Origin: Chiua virens
Lineage: Eukaryota > Basidiomycota > Agaricomycetes > Boletales > Boletaceae
DNA length: 64,000 bases
Assembly: GCA_019787685.1 (NCBI GenBank)
Contig: JAHNUO010000011.1
Span: 372,001 to 436,000, forward strand
Direction of reading: 5' to 3'
The notes under the pieces are model-generated. The model saw nothing but the letters and a program-made list of their open reading frames with translations. It had not been told where the DNA came from and searched no databases. Of the stretch, positions 1-11,388 are shown piece by piece (the first letter of the stretch is position 1; each line of letters starts with the position of its first letter). The translations under genes were made by a program, and so were the position numbers.

Positions 1-68
1 ATCCGGGCATCCTGTAAACAAGCGGGAACACGGGTTTATCACCTCAAGGGGTCATTGACTCCTACATC

Positions 69-3000
69 GTGGAATCATGTATTTTTACCGCAAACATGGA
101 AACTCCACCTTCTCCTCCTAAGGAACGCACTCTTGAAGAGATGGTCCCACGAGAATATATGAAATATGCTAATGTATTTGGAAAAACGGAGTCTGAAAGG
201 ATACCATTACGTAAACCATGGGATCACAGCATTGACCTAAAAGAGTCATTCGTTCCTAAAAAGGGTCGCTTAATACCCCTCTCTGTCACGGAACAAGAGG
301 AGGTTTCCGCATTTATCGATGACCAATTAAAGAAAGGTTACATCAGACCCTCTAAGTCCGAACAAACATCTCCAGTCTTCTTTGTTCCCAAGAAAGATGG
401 AAAGAAACGTATGGTCCAAGACTACCGATATCTAAACGAACATACAAGCAAAAATAACTACCCCTTGCCGCTTATTTCGCAGCTTGTGGATAAATTGAAA
501 GACACTAAGCTATTTACAAAAATGGATCTCCAATGGGGATACAATAATGTACACATCAAAGAAGGCAATGAATGGAAAGCAGCTTTTGTCTGCTACCGTG
601 GGTCATTCGAACCTATCATTATGTACTTCGGATTATGCAATTCACCGGCCACATTCCAAACTATGATGAATGAAATCTTTGCCAATATGAATGGTGTTGT
701 TGTTGTCTACATCGACGACCTCATGATATTCATAAATACCAATGATTATGAAACTCATGACAAAATCATACTTGAAGTGCTCAAATGCCTCCAAGAAAAC
801 GATCTTTACGTAAAACCAGAAAAATGCTTCTTTCCCGTAAAAGAAGTGGACTTCCTCGGAATGATTGTGGGAACTGATGGGATTAAAATGGATAACGAAA
901 AGACCAAAGCAGTAGCTGAATGGCCAACTCCCACATCAGTCAAACACATCAGAAGTTTCCTCAGACTTGCCAACTTCTATCGCAGATTCATTAAAGATTA
1001 TGGAAAAATAGCACGACCATTACATGACCTTACTAAAAAGGATCAAAAATTTGAATGGACCTTTGCTTGTGACGAAGCATTCACTATGCTTAAAAAGGCA
1101 TTTATGACAGCCCCTATCCTTGCTTATCTGGATCAAAATGCCAAATATCGCTTAGAATGCAACTCTTCGGATTACACAACGGGAGCAGTTCTATCTTTAG
1201 AAAAGGAAGGACTTTGGCACCCTGTCACCTATAATAGCCACTCTATGACACCAGAAGAACAGAATTACCCGATTGCTGACAAAGAAATGCTTTCAGTTAT
1301 CCACTCTTTGGAACTATGGCGCCACTATCTTGAAGGTGCAAAACATGAATTTGAAATATGGAATGACCACCAGAACCTTACGTGGTTTATGACACACCAA
1401 GACCTTAACCGAAGACAAGCGAGATGGGCACAATATCTCTCACACTTTAACTTCACTTGGCACCACAAGGCTGGAGTCACTATGGGAAAAGCAGACGCTT
1501 TAAGTAGAAGAGAAGATCACATGATTGGAATCGAAGACGATAACAAAGGAATCCTTCTCATGGATCCTTCTAAAATCAGATCAGCCGTCACTCTCCTCTA
1601 TAATGGTGATCAATTCTTATCAGACATACAACATGAAACTATGAAATTATCACCTAATGCCATGAAACACCTACTATCTATTGGATATAAAGTCGAGGAC
1701 ACCTTCCTTAGAAAGGGGGATAGGATCTTCATTCCGGACGCTTTACGCACTAAATCAATAACTATGTTTCATGACACACCTGAAGCCGGACACCCCGGTT
1801 ACGATAAAACTTTAGAACTTCTATCTCAAACCTACATTTGGCCCCGAATGAACGAAGAAGTCAAAAATTATGTCTCACACTGTGAAAGATGTGCTTGATT
1901 CAAGGGTTCTAATCAAAAGACAGCAGGACTCCTGCAACCCTTAGAAACACCATCATCACCATGGGAAGATATCTCAGCAGATTTCATCACAGATCTCCCA
2001 CTTTCACACTCCTATGACACCATTCTCACGGTTGTGGACCACTTCTCTAAAGAAGTCGAATTCATTCCCTGCCACAAAATGTGTTCATCTATGGATCTTG
2101 CTAAATTATATCTCTCACACATATGGAAACATCATGGCCTACCTAAAACCATCATATCAGATAGAGGACCACAATTCGCTTCCCAACTTATGAAAGATAT
2201 ATGCTCAGGGTTAAAAATAACACCCAAATTAAGCACCACACATCATCCACAAACAGATGGACAATTGGAACGAATGAACCGAGAAGTGCAACAGTATCTT
2301 CGCATGTTCTGTGCCGAGAAAGATAATACATGGGTCGACTGGCTCCCTCTCGCACAATTCTCATACAACAGCAAGAAACACACTGCCACTAAATTCTCAC
2401 CATTCGAAATCACACGTTCTTACGTTCCCAGGATGGGAATTATGCCACAATCTATGAAAAACCCGGCTGCTCAGAACTACATCACGGACTTTTCCAAAGT
2501 TCTAGAACAAACCAAATCTAATATAGATAAAGCCGTGGAACACATGAAAAACGTTGCAGATAAATCGAGATCAGAACCACCCTCTTACTCCATTGGAGAT
2601 AAAGTCTGGCTCTCCACAACAAATCTAAAAATAAAGCAACACCCCAAATTCACAGACAAGTGGATTGGACCTTATGACATAATATCCATGCATGGCCCGA
2701 ATGCTTTAAAGCTTCGACTCCCACGCACTATGAGAATACACCCAGTCGTAAATATTTCTCAGGTCAAACCTTATAAGGAACACCTTCCCGAACAACCGGT
2801 CTATAAACCATGACCTGTCGTAATCGGAGATGACTGAGAAGAAGAATTTGAAGCAGACTATATTGTCGATTCCCGAATGAAGGGACGCCGCTTAGAATAT
2901 CTCATACACTGGAAAGGTTATGATGATGACGAAAGAACTTGGGAACCATTAAAGAATCTAAAGAACGCTCCAGATCTCATATCTGATTTCCATGAAGCAC

Positions 3001-3212
3001 ATCCAGATGCCCCAAGAAAACTAAAAGTCACACAGACCGAATTCAACTCTATGTTCCACTCATATGACGATAAAACAGAAAACAAACATGAGGATGGTCT
3101 CCATCGTCTCAATTATGAAACAGATCATTCAGAGTCTGATCAACAGAAGGGGGATAGTGTTACGATACCAACTGTTCCTTCTTTAACAACTTCAACCTTC
3201 AATCTATTCTAA
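69..3212 (+). pseudogene. gypsy Pol polyprotein (RT, RNase H, integrase, chromodomain) with three in-frame TGA stops
   Basis: One reading frame stays open for 3.1 kb apart from TGA codons at 1896-1898, 2811-2813 and 2835-2837. The first part has reverse transcriptase (PVFFVPKKDGKKRMVQDYR, catalytic YIDD near 711-725) and RNase H. At the first RNase H acidic site the residue is Asn (ECNSSDY where the family usually has DASD), so that activity may be lost. The zinc finger HHCC (HPGY...HCERC) is cut by the first stop. Integrase D,D,E residues are visible in VVDHFSK, SDRGPQF and ERMNREV, followed by a GPY/F-type region and a chromodomain (YLIHWKGYDDDERTWEP). The frame runs 18 codons into the LTR before TAA. 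No frameshift is present, so inactivation looks recent. An alternative is read-through of TGA, which I think unlikely. Confidence 0.9.
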
Positions 3213-3560
3213 AGATACTCGCCTCATGTCAAGGCTGTCCAAAGGATCATATCTGATTGGCTGCCACAATAACACAGCATCCATCACCTCATGACCTTAT
3301 CTATTCATTTCCCTTATCACTGACTCATTATTGGCAATGCAAGGCTATGCTCTTATCTATGACTCATAACGATTCACACCTTATCATCCAATAGGATACA
3401 TTATGCTTATCTACATAATTCATACTCAGCTTAGAACTCTGACATCCATGTAGTATATAAACCCCATGAATTTCAGCCAGAGAGCTCTAACAAAGTCCTC
3501 TTGGAGTTTTTGCCTCTTCACTGGACTGAACCCCTCTTCACTCAACCACTACACTTAACA
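3158..3560 (+). repeat. 3' long terminal repeat of the gypsy element
   Basis: It starts TGTTACGATACC directly after the purine tract and ends CTTAACA, giving TG...CA termini and 403 bp. A TATA-like box lies inside. The boundaries are set from terminal motifs only, because the partner LTR is outside the window. Confidence 0.8.
3453..3460 (+). promoter_or_regulatory. TATA-like box of the LTR promoter
   Basis: gtatataa lies about 105 bp before the LTR end, the usual place for a retrotransposon U3 promoter. It is inferred from sequence alone. Confidence 0.5.
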
Positions 3561-4724
3561 GTCTAGTCTTGTTCTAGGTTGTTTCACAGGGCACATAGTG
3601 TGGCAGGGATTCTCACTTGAAATTTGATAGAAAACTCCATTGGGAGATGGAGGATTCAGAACTGCCACTTGAGGACTCCAAAGATACATTCAATCACGTT
3701 TCTGGCAGATGCATGCCGCAGGTTGAACAATTCTTCTTTGTTTGACGGGCTAGTTCAAGTAGTTAGTAAAAAAATTATTTCGGACATCCAATAATTGAAC
3801 AAGGCAGACTTACTGGACACTTGCGCAACCCCACTCAGCAAGGTGGTAACGCACCCCACAGTATGGCACGAGGAGTTGCTTGCAGAGGGGATACCCTGCA
3901 TCCACGAGAAGGTATTTCCCACGTGGGGGCTCAAGGTCAGAGGTGATTGCATCCTCGTACACCCAGGCATCAGTAGCTGAGCCCTCCCACCCCAATAACA
4001 CATACATAAAATTCATGTTGAAGTCACAGACGAAAAGACCATTTTGCGAGAGGAAACCCTTGCAATTCCAATAGTTTGAGCGAACAAGGGACATTGGTCT
4101 GACGGGGAGATGACTACCGTCAATTGCACCGATTGTGTTGTGGAAGTATGGGAAAAACTTTGGGTTGCGAAGGATCTTTGATGGGGTATTTGTGCCAGGT
4201 GGAAATGAGACATATGTTGAATAAAATCGTTGGCTTGAGAGCGCTTCAATGATCCACTTGAAGTACCTAGCATAATCGTATAATGAACTAGAAATAAACG
4301 CAGGAATGATCACTTACACAGTTATTGTGCTATTTGAACATTGAAATCGCTCGCCAACGTGACAAATGGAGAGGCCAGTAACACACATGTAGAGGGTGAT
4401 GGCGACTTGCTCTTCTAGTTTGACAGATCTTGAATCAGGAAGGCCTTGAGCTCGGAGTTCAGAGACCAACTGGAGGAAGACTTCTTTATGAACCCTGAGT
4501 TCACACCAGATGCGATCAGGGTGACCAGTGATGAGTTCATTGACCCATGCACGTCCAGTGAGAGCTGAGGTGTGATAAGGGATCAGGAGCCTGTGGGGCA
4601 AAGGGGCTGAGGAAATATCAACAAGTGAGATGAGAAGTGTCTCAACAACAACCAGAATGTCTTGGGCAATGGCCCTGTGGGCCTCAACACCATCAAGAGG
4701 CATATGTACGGGGTGATGATACAC
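3561..4724 (-). pseudogene. PIF/Harbinger transposase (HARBI1-like, DDE_Tnp_4), decayed and truncated by the gypsy element
   Basis: Three exons read on the minus strand: 4724-4318, 4266-3814 and 3749 downward. Introns are 4267-4317 (GTAAGT...TAG) and 3750-3813 (GTAAGT, TACTAAC branch, TAG). The second intron restores a frame that otherwise stops at 3810. The nuclease triad is visible: Asp in GAIDGSHLPV, Asp in LLVDAGY, Glu in NVIECIFGVLK. In the last exon three expected arginine codons of the conserved tail have changed to TGT, TGG and TGA. The TGA near 3661 and a second stop near 3580 end the frame. The match continues to about 3575, next to the LTR end at 3560. The N-terminal helix-turn-helix half lies in the first exon. 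No terminal inverted repeats were identified. Confidence 0.85.
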
Positions 4725-4756
4725 AAACTAATTCAAGCTCCAGTCAACCTAAGCCG

Positions 4757-5633
4757 TCAAGCCGAGGGATGGAACAAACATTTACAATCACAGAAGTGCA
4801 AAAATGACGGTGAATATTCATTACCGTCCAGGCTCTTACTACAAGCGTAGTCTAACGCGTGAGCAGTACTCCACCCACTCGGAACTGGAACATTCGCTAA
4901 CGAATACCGCCGGGATTCGCCGAACATACATTGTAATTTACCAATAACTTGAACGTCGCTCCTTTGTGGTGCAACACCACTTGCTGGTAAGACGGTTCCG
5001 AATGGGGGGCCTTTCCACGTTACGGTTCCGTGAAAGTTTGTGTGCAGGAGCCTGAGCGTGGTGCCAGTGGGGTTTGGTCCGAACTCGTCATGTACATTTA
5101 GCCTGGGCTCGATCCTGCGCCGGGAGGGCTCATGTGGCTGCTTCGGAGTGCTGCTAGATCGTTTGCATTGACAGGTGGTCGTTGGGAGGAAGCTGTCAAA
5201 CGCCCCAGGAGGCAATAGCCTGTGTAAGTGTCACTCTACTTCGTTCGCGACTCTCTCAAGTCTTACAAAACAAGTTGAAGCTTACCATTCGCGATTGGGT
5301 CGGGCATCCGACGCCGTGTGTCGTAGGCGTTCCTATTACTATTGACAATGTCTACTTACCTTGTTGACGAAGTTGCCAGGGTGTCGCATCCTCCTCTTTT
5401 CAATTTGAATTGCTGTGCACAAAGTATCATTTTCAAAAGGGTTTGTTTGTAATGACTTGTCCATTCTTGAAAATGACATCGTTCCTCTTGATTCGTCAGC
5501 AAGTTTGAAAGCACGTTTCCCTCCCTCTTCGGCCTCGTTCTGACTGACGTTGACATTCAGGATCGCCTGATCTCTGAGTTCGCCTGGGCTCTGGGAAGTT
5601 GGGCAGGATATTACGTACCGGTGGGGGCTCCAT
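4757..5633 (-). CDS. possible unrecognised spliced gene, probably cut at its 3' end
   Basis: An ATG at 5633 is followed after four codons by a GTACGT donor. An exon of about 190 bp reads cleanly (NVNVSQNEAEEGGKRAFK ... MRHPGNFVNK). Further exons follow, including NAYDTRRRMPDPIAN (after an implausible 27 bp gap) and a longer open exon at about 5215-4757 with NVHDEFGPNPTGTTLRLLH. I do not recognise the family. The transposase begins right after it on the same strand, so the element may have inserted into this gene. The very short gap and lack of homology keep this weak. It could be a pseudogene. Confidence 0.3.
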
Positions 5634-7708
5634 GATTGTGGTATTGCGCCGGTTTATCTCCGTTCCGGTGAATAAATATTCGATAGCGATCAGGTGGGTC
5701 CATCTCGAGAACAGTGGAGTAGTCGTCGCGCTGAAGCCTTAAGGGTGACATGAGGAGGGTTATTCAATTTGATAGTCGGTTATTTCAAAGCTCCGAGTCG
5801 ACCACTCGTCCTGAAACTTGAGGGACGGTGGGGATAACAGGAATATCTCCATCCGGTTTGCATTGTAAGAGACGTGTTGATAGATTTGATCCCTCCCAGG
5901 TAAGTCGCAATCATCTAGTTCATTGTCGGCTAATGGCAACTGGGCTTCGATGTATATCGTGTCGGCGGCGGCTTTATTCACATGCTATCAAACGGGTTGG
6001 CCGGAAAAGTGAGCCGGTTGAACTGCACTATAGCGCATTTGGGAAAAGCCTGACAAGTGTCCTCATGGACAACTCCCCCTCCACGACTTGTATTCCATTT
6101 CTGTTCTTATTGAAAGATCGATTTCTCAAATGCCCCAGGGTGATCTTGAAATTGTTTTCACCTCGGTCGGCCCGGGGACCACGATGAAAGAAAAACTTGT
6201 GACTGAATTTGCAAATTCAGTCCCTTCGTCTGCACATCTGGGGGTCACGGTCATGAGAGAAGGGCAGTGTATAGGAGGTGCTGAAATTGCTGATCCTATC
6301 AGCAGGCACATGACCAACGTTCCAGGCACTGCGCATTCTCAACAACTGGCATAGCATTCCTTATTGTCTCTCTTAAGCCCGCTCTTCTTCGGTTAACTCA
6401 GTAAGCTCCATTTGGTGCGCTCTTCTCACTCCAAGGGTGTCTGTTAGTGTTCGAACCAATAGATAATGGGAGGCGTGTGCGGAAAACGCATGGCCTTCCG
6501 GGCCAGGATTTTGGTCCGTATGGGATGGTATCCTGGAGCCTCAACTGAATTCGTCGGCCCACTCGGGCGGTGTACTTACGAAGAGTCAGGTACGGCGTTT
6601 CAGAGCCTGAGCAATCTTCGATTCTTGTGGGCCGCCCGCCATGTTGAGTGAAAAATGTCGCACACTAGCAGCAATAATATTTTTCCGCCGGCTGGACAAA
6701 TTTTTTTTGCCTGCGGGGTATATTCGACTACGCGGTGCACACGATAGACGTGGTGGGTCACCGTGTTGGACAACCCTTTCTGACGGCGTTTACAACTTCT
6801 CATGATTGGTGATCGAATTACAGCGGCTTCCTTGGGCTTGCTGGTTCATGACTATGACACTCACGGCGTTCTATTCGTTGATTGTTGACTTGAAGCGGTT
6901 GACATCCTGGGAGAGAGCCGGCCTGCTCCTCATCCATGTGCCAGTGTGTGGGTTTATTCTTGCAATGTGACAACGGGTCTTCCTCGCTGAACCTGTGCTT
7001 ATCCATCCGCAGTGACCTCGTTCTCCCTGAGATGCACACCCTGGATGCCCCGAACGAGGACAATGCACTGGTTGAAAGGGTCATGCCATGGAGCGCACCC
7101 AAGTCTCGGTCACCGGTGTTAATTGACGTTCCGTTTGGAACATGTATTGCGTAGTAGGCGCTGATCTGATAATCAACCAGTGCTCTCGTACTCGTTTTTC
7201 CATTTAGGCAACTTTATGCGCGCATCAACATTCGGTCCGAGAGCCGTTTGGGATAGGTTGAATGTTGAGCAGAAAGGTACGCCGCGTCCGGGTCGATGTC
7301 GAATTGCCGGGTCGGAGATTCCCCCAAGACCGTGAACCCCATCCGAGTGCGCTCAGCGATTCTCTCGGATGCCGTCGAGATTGTGTGCGTGCAAGGGGTA
7401 CCAAATATATGACGATATGCCATTCCATGCGAACGGTAACACACCAGTTCGAAAGTACATAAGTGGTACATGCTTGTACAGGGACAGTGCTATTGGATAC
7501 AAACAGCAGGTGATGAGGCGGAGGTATGGGTAACATCCTCGACGGAAATATAGAAGGATAGTTTTTTTTGCAAACAGGGACCCATGACACTAAATATCGC
7601 CGTGTCCTTGGTGCCCACACTCATGCACCCACGATTTTGACGGTCGCCTCAATGGGACAGAGTTGGGAATCTGTTGCGTTCGCGGGTGCGGATGCACGAG
7701 CAATCTGC
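5634..7708. other. 2.1 kb without a recognised gene; scattered protein-like fragments
   Basis: No complete model was found. On the minus strand, fragments at about 7471-7214 (GMAYRHIFGTPCTHTISTAS), 7170-6850 (YYAIHVPNGTSINTGDRDLG) and 5981-5760 (IYIEAQLPLADNELDDCDLP) read like real protein. I could not join them through plausible introns. They may be remains of one decayed minus-strand gene. I do not recognise the family. Confidence 0.35.
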
Positions 7709-8123
7709 TCACCCAACGTCTACAAGTGAAGAGATGAGGGCGATGAAAGAGGAGGAGACAGGATCACGGACCAGGATGTCACCGTCTTGCAATAATGTTT
7801 GTTCCTGGATCCGGATACCATTGATGTAGGTGCCGTACGTCGAAGAACGGTCTCTGATGAGCAACTGTGACCCTTATCAGCACTTACAAAGAAGGAACGA
7901 GAGTTGTTCGAACCTGTTTCCCCTGAATCCAGATTTCCGCATGTGGTGTACTCAACGAAAGAGAACCTGTTGGAAAAACGCCGTTGGATGTTGATGGTGC
8001 TTCACTGGATTGGGCCTCTAGCTGTATTCTGACTTTGTACGGCAGCGAGAGATGCTTGGTTAGGAAGGGAAAGCCAGCTGAAGTTGCTTTGAGCGAAACG
8101 GTAGGCGCGGAATTGAAGTTCAT
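7709..8123 (-). CDS. small FHA-domain protein
   Basis: Two exons, 8123-7914 and 7864-7709, flank a 49 bp intron (7865-7913, GTTCGA...ACAG). Splicing joins LSTPHAEIWIQGKQ to LLIRDRSSTYGTYING, a near-complete forkhead-associated fold of about 120 residues. FHA domains bind phosphothreonine peptides. The Ser and His of the second loop (STPHAEI) and the SSTYGTYING turn are present. The usual Gly-Arg of the first loop is missing (VRIQLEAQ), so phosphopeptide binding may be weakened. It most resembles the FHA part of Far9/Vps64/SLMAP proteins but lacks their long coiled-coil tail. It may be a free FHA protein or a truncated relative. The donor is non-consensus, but the phase is exact. Confidence 0.7.
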
Positions 8124-9274
8124 TATGATAAGAATGAGTTAGCAGAACAAATCAGAGGCAGAGGCAGAGGCAGAACCGGGATCGGAATTGAGAATGGATG
8201 GGTTTCCTCTTGGCTTTTATACTGTGCATCGAAGGACCGGCGCCTTCGAACCCTCTGAATTGCGGCATTGGAGACATAGCACCGCAGTAGACGGAGAAAG
8301 CCGCGAGGCCGATGTGTTTCGGCCTGTGGGTCAGGGACGAAGCAAACAAAAGCCCTGAATTTACGCGTCTCGCAACCGCGAAGCACGTTACCGGTGGGTG
8401 ATTGTACCAAGATTATACCTGTGTCCATCAGTGTGATCAATCTCGTTGCGAATTCACATCGAGGGCACACCACTTTGGTGGGAGAAACATTACGCAAGGA
8501 AGCAGCTGCTGACCTGATGAGCGGCCTAGAGAGGCCCATGACCGCGTGGAATCAAAGTCTGGCCGCGCCAACAGAGATTTCTTCCATTCTAGATGATATT
8601 GAGGTCCGTTGGAAGCACATCCCAGATCGAGACCATCAACAAGAATGGGTCTTGTTGATGAAGATACACAACGGCTTTTCGGAGATTTGGAAATATAACT
8701 AGTGGCATTTCATGCGAGGGACGCCAGGCTGTCGAAACACGCGTGGGATCTGGGCTAAAGTCGACGAGTAATTCCCGCTGATTCCTAATTGGCAGTTGTT
8801 AAAGTACATCTGAGTAGAATCTGATGAGGGCACTCGCACCGTCCGCTGATACTCCCTGGAGATAACAGTGGGCACATGTTAACCACGTTGCAGGTTTACA
8901 TGAACGACATCTGGGGTGATGAGTATGTATGCTTACAGACGGAGTAACTAGTTGGGACCGAAACCTTCTTAGCGAGTCTGATCCGCGACTGTAACTGAAA
9001 TGTGAAAGGTATTACCTGTAAAGCCCAGTATCTTGACAGCATGATCTGGGGGTCACCCTCACGGTTTTGTCATAACAAATCGAGCTCATTGAAGTTTGGA
9101 TGAGGTGCATTGTGCACTGCCAGGGTGTAATTTAAATTATAACAATTAGTGAGCACGTGACTACTTACACTTTTTTTCGAGCTTGCCATTTGCCAAGTTT
9201 CTAGTGACTTCTCGCGTGAACTCTAGTTCAAGGCTCAAGGTGACTCCGTTTCCTCACGCACATTTGGACTTGCC
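8124..9274. other. intergenic, nothing recognised
   Basis: Two overlapping open frames exist, 8394-8702 on plus and 8539-8123 on minus. Neither shows a known domain, and they are antisense to each other over part of their length. The stretch 8703-9182 has no frame of note. It presumably carries the 5' regions of the divergent FHA and mL57 genes. Confidence 0.6.
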
Positions 9275-10257
9275 ATGTCTCGCCTTCCTCGAGCTATCAA
9301 TACCTTGCTGCGGCCTTCTCAGATCTCTTGCAAAGCCTCGGCACTTGCACCAACCCGGACACTATCGCGTCTGGTCAACTTCTCAACGCGACATACCGAA
9401 GATACATTGTCTTATAATACAAGAGTATCAGATGAAGACGACGCGCGTTTTTCTGCGCATCTCAATTCCGTTTTCCGATCCTTGGACTTTCCCCCGGAGC
9501 TCGCAAGGAGGCTACTCACCCATGGCAGTCATAAAGCTGCTATTCATGGACACAACGGTCGACTTGGATTCATCGGTGAGTATTTATGCAACGCGAAGAC
9601 TTTTCGTTGCTCGTGGCTGACATTTGTTTCCATCACGCGAACGTCGATAGGCCGCCGTGTCCTGGAATCGTACTACCTATTGTTCATCCACGAAGCTGCC
9701 CACGGCCGTACTCACCGCGATTATGATCGCCTGGTTTCACGCACTCTAAATACATATTTTTTGGGAGAACATATTGCTCCTCGGTGGTCGCTCGGTCGCG
9801 TGCTTCTCTGGGTCCCCACAGCCTCGAAGGAAACTCTTCGGACGGCTCAAAATCAAAATCCAGATTCCGAATTGAACGAGGCATTGTTGCTGTCTCCTGG
9901 TATTGCCAAGAGTGTCGGGCTTTACAAGGTGATGGGTGAAGCCGTTCAAGCTGTAGTGGGGGGCGTTTACCACCAATTTGTACGTGATCGATCTGATTGC
10001 AACGGTACATGACGGTGACTCTGATGTGCGGGGTACAGGGTGGCTCTGTCGCTCATCAACTATTCCACACACGGATACTTCCGCACCTTCTGCTACCAGA
10101 GAAATCAAGCGGAGTTCCAGAGGAGTATCATGCTACGGCTTTAAAAATTTGTGACCGCATGGGCGGAACGGAAAGCGAGTTAATACATCGTCCAAGCATT
10201 CCTGGGCACACAGAGGACGAATATGTACATATAACACCCAAGAAGAGGGTCGCGTGA
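9275..10257 (+). CDS. MRPL15: mitochondrial large ribosomal subunit protein mL57 (RNase III-like fold)
   Basis: Exons 9275-9575, 9651-9979 and 10039-10257 are joined by 75 and 59 bp introns with exact phase. The N-terminus (MSRLPRAINTLLRPSQIS) is basic and hydroxylated like a mitochondrial presequence. The body has the RNase III-type start FPPELARRLLTHGSHK and HNGRLGFIGRRVLESYYLL, but the catalytic acidic signature is not kept, as in ribosomal RNase III relatives. There is no double-stranded RNA-binding domain at the C-terminus, which favours mL57 (yeast MRPL15) over mL44 (MRPL3). The stop at 10255-10257 overlaps a GTGAGT donor. Splicing 10254-10308 would instead end the protein AAGL with a stop at 10322-10324, and both endings are possible. 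Role: structural protein of the mitoribosome. Confidence 0.78.
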
Positions 10258-10324
10258 GTCCACTTTGTTCATTTTCACCTGAGTGAACAAAACTTACATC
10301 TGATGCAGTGCCGCTGGACTGTAA

Positions 10325-11388
10325 CCGTTTCCATGCTCATCTGACACAGGTCGTTGGGTGGTATCTCGGGATCAAAAACCAACCGTTGTTTATATTTTTA
10401 ATAGGATACACTACTTCTCGAGTTCCCAAGCATGAACATCTGCGACAGTATATTCCCCGTGGATTTGCCGTGTCCTGTGGCGGATCGACGCGTGCGACAA
10501 TCCCCTCTACTTATGCTATTCACTAAACACTCTGCAAGTGTTCTCAGGATCAGTCCAGCCATCCACTGCCAAGCTCGGGCCACGGCTAGTGCGACGGAAC
10601 TGATAGTCTCTTCTTAGCGCTGTCAATCAATCAATTAGTCGTATATTAGTTCCCCTTTATCTGCACAGGTGAACAAACTTTCAAACTCGAAGGGACCCAC
10701 TTCGCTGTTTCTTCCTTGCCTCGTTCGTCTTTACACTGAGCCTCATGCATCAAATTCGCACATACACGAGGCCGCGGTCCGCGGCAGTAGGCTCATGCGG
10801 AGAACAAACTCAACAACACCCTTCCCATGGAATTCAATTCACCGCGCAATCGAGACTCAGACAAGTTCCCGACCCTTTCCGATCACTGCGGGGGAGCCTA
10901 ATGCATGCTTACGTTCCGCGTGCACTCGCCCGGGTTCTAGTCAACTGGCCGATCACACAGTGGAGTCGGAGCTTGTGCATGCCTCGATGTCACAGTGGCG
11001 CGTGCGACCCTGTTAATCCGGTACACTCCTCCTTCGAATTGCCCATTGATCAATATTTGCTTGAAATTCAACTCAGTACACAATCAGCAAGACGACTGGG
11101 CCTGAGGGTACTGAGATTTTTCTCGTCTCATGACTCGCGTTAAGCTTTCACTGCGCTTGACCTCGCTGTCACACGGTCCGCGAATCGAGGCACGAAACGC
11201 AAGACTTCATTCTCTGAGCTTATTCTGAAAGTCTTGTCTGTTGAATGGTTTTAACGTTTTGGAGGGATCTGTGATGTAACAATCAACAATGCAGTGGTAG
11301 TCTCGACCTAGGTCGGAGCCGATGACCAACTCAGCTCAGTCGCCGTTGCAGGTCCTACAGTGACCCACAATGTATTCCGATCCCCTGC
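10325..11388. other. 1.06 kb intergenic, nothing recognised
   Basis: Several short plus-strand frames (for example 10745-11143) show no domain, no codon pattern and no intron solution that I could support. The stretch separates mL57 from the convergent cyclophilin gene. Confidence 0.55.

Larger units (their letters stand above)
1..3560 (+). mobile_element. Ty3/gypsy LTR retrotransposon, 3' part
   Basis: The window opens inside the element. Visible parts run reverse transcriptase, RNase H, integrase, chromodomain, then a 3' LTR, which is the Ty3/gypsy (Metaviridae-type, chromovirus) order. Gag, protease and the 5' LTR would lie upstream of base 1. A purine-rich stretch (aacagaagggggatag, about 3142-3157) directly before the LTR is the likely polypurine tract. 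The element abuts a Harbinger transposase at 3561, so it probably inserted into that gene. The missing 5' end prevents checking a target-site duplication. Confidence 0.93.

Noticed and set aside
5314..5340. A 27 bp intron (GTAAGT...TAG) in the unrecognised minus-strand gene.
   Set aside because: It is shorter than any convincing intron in this window. The join is probably an indel or another splice site.
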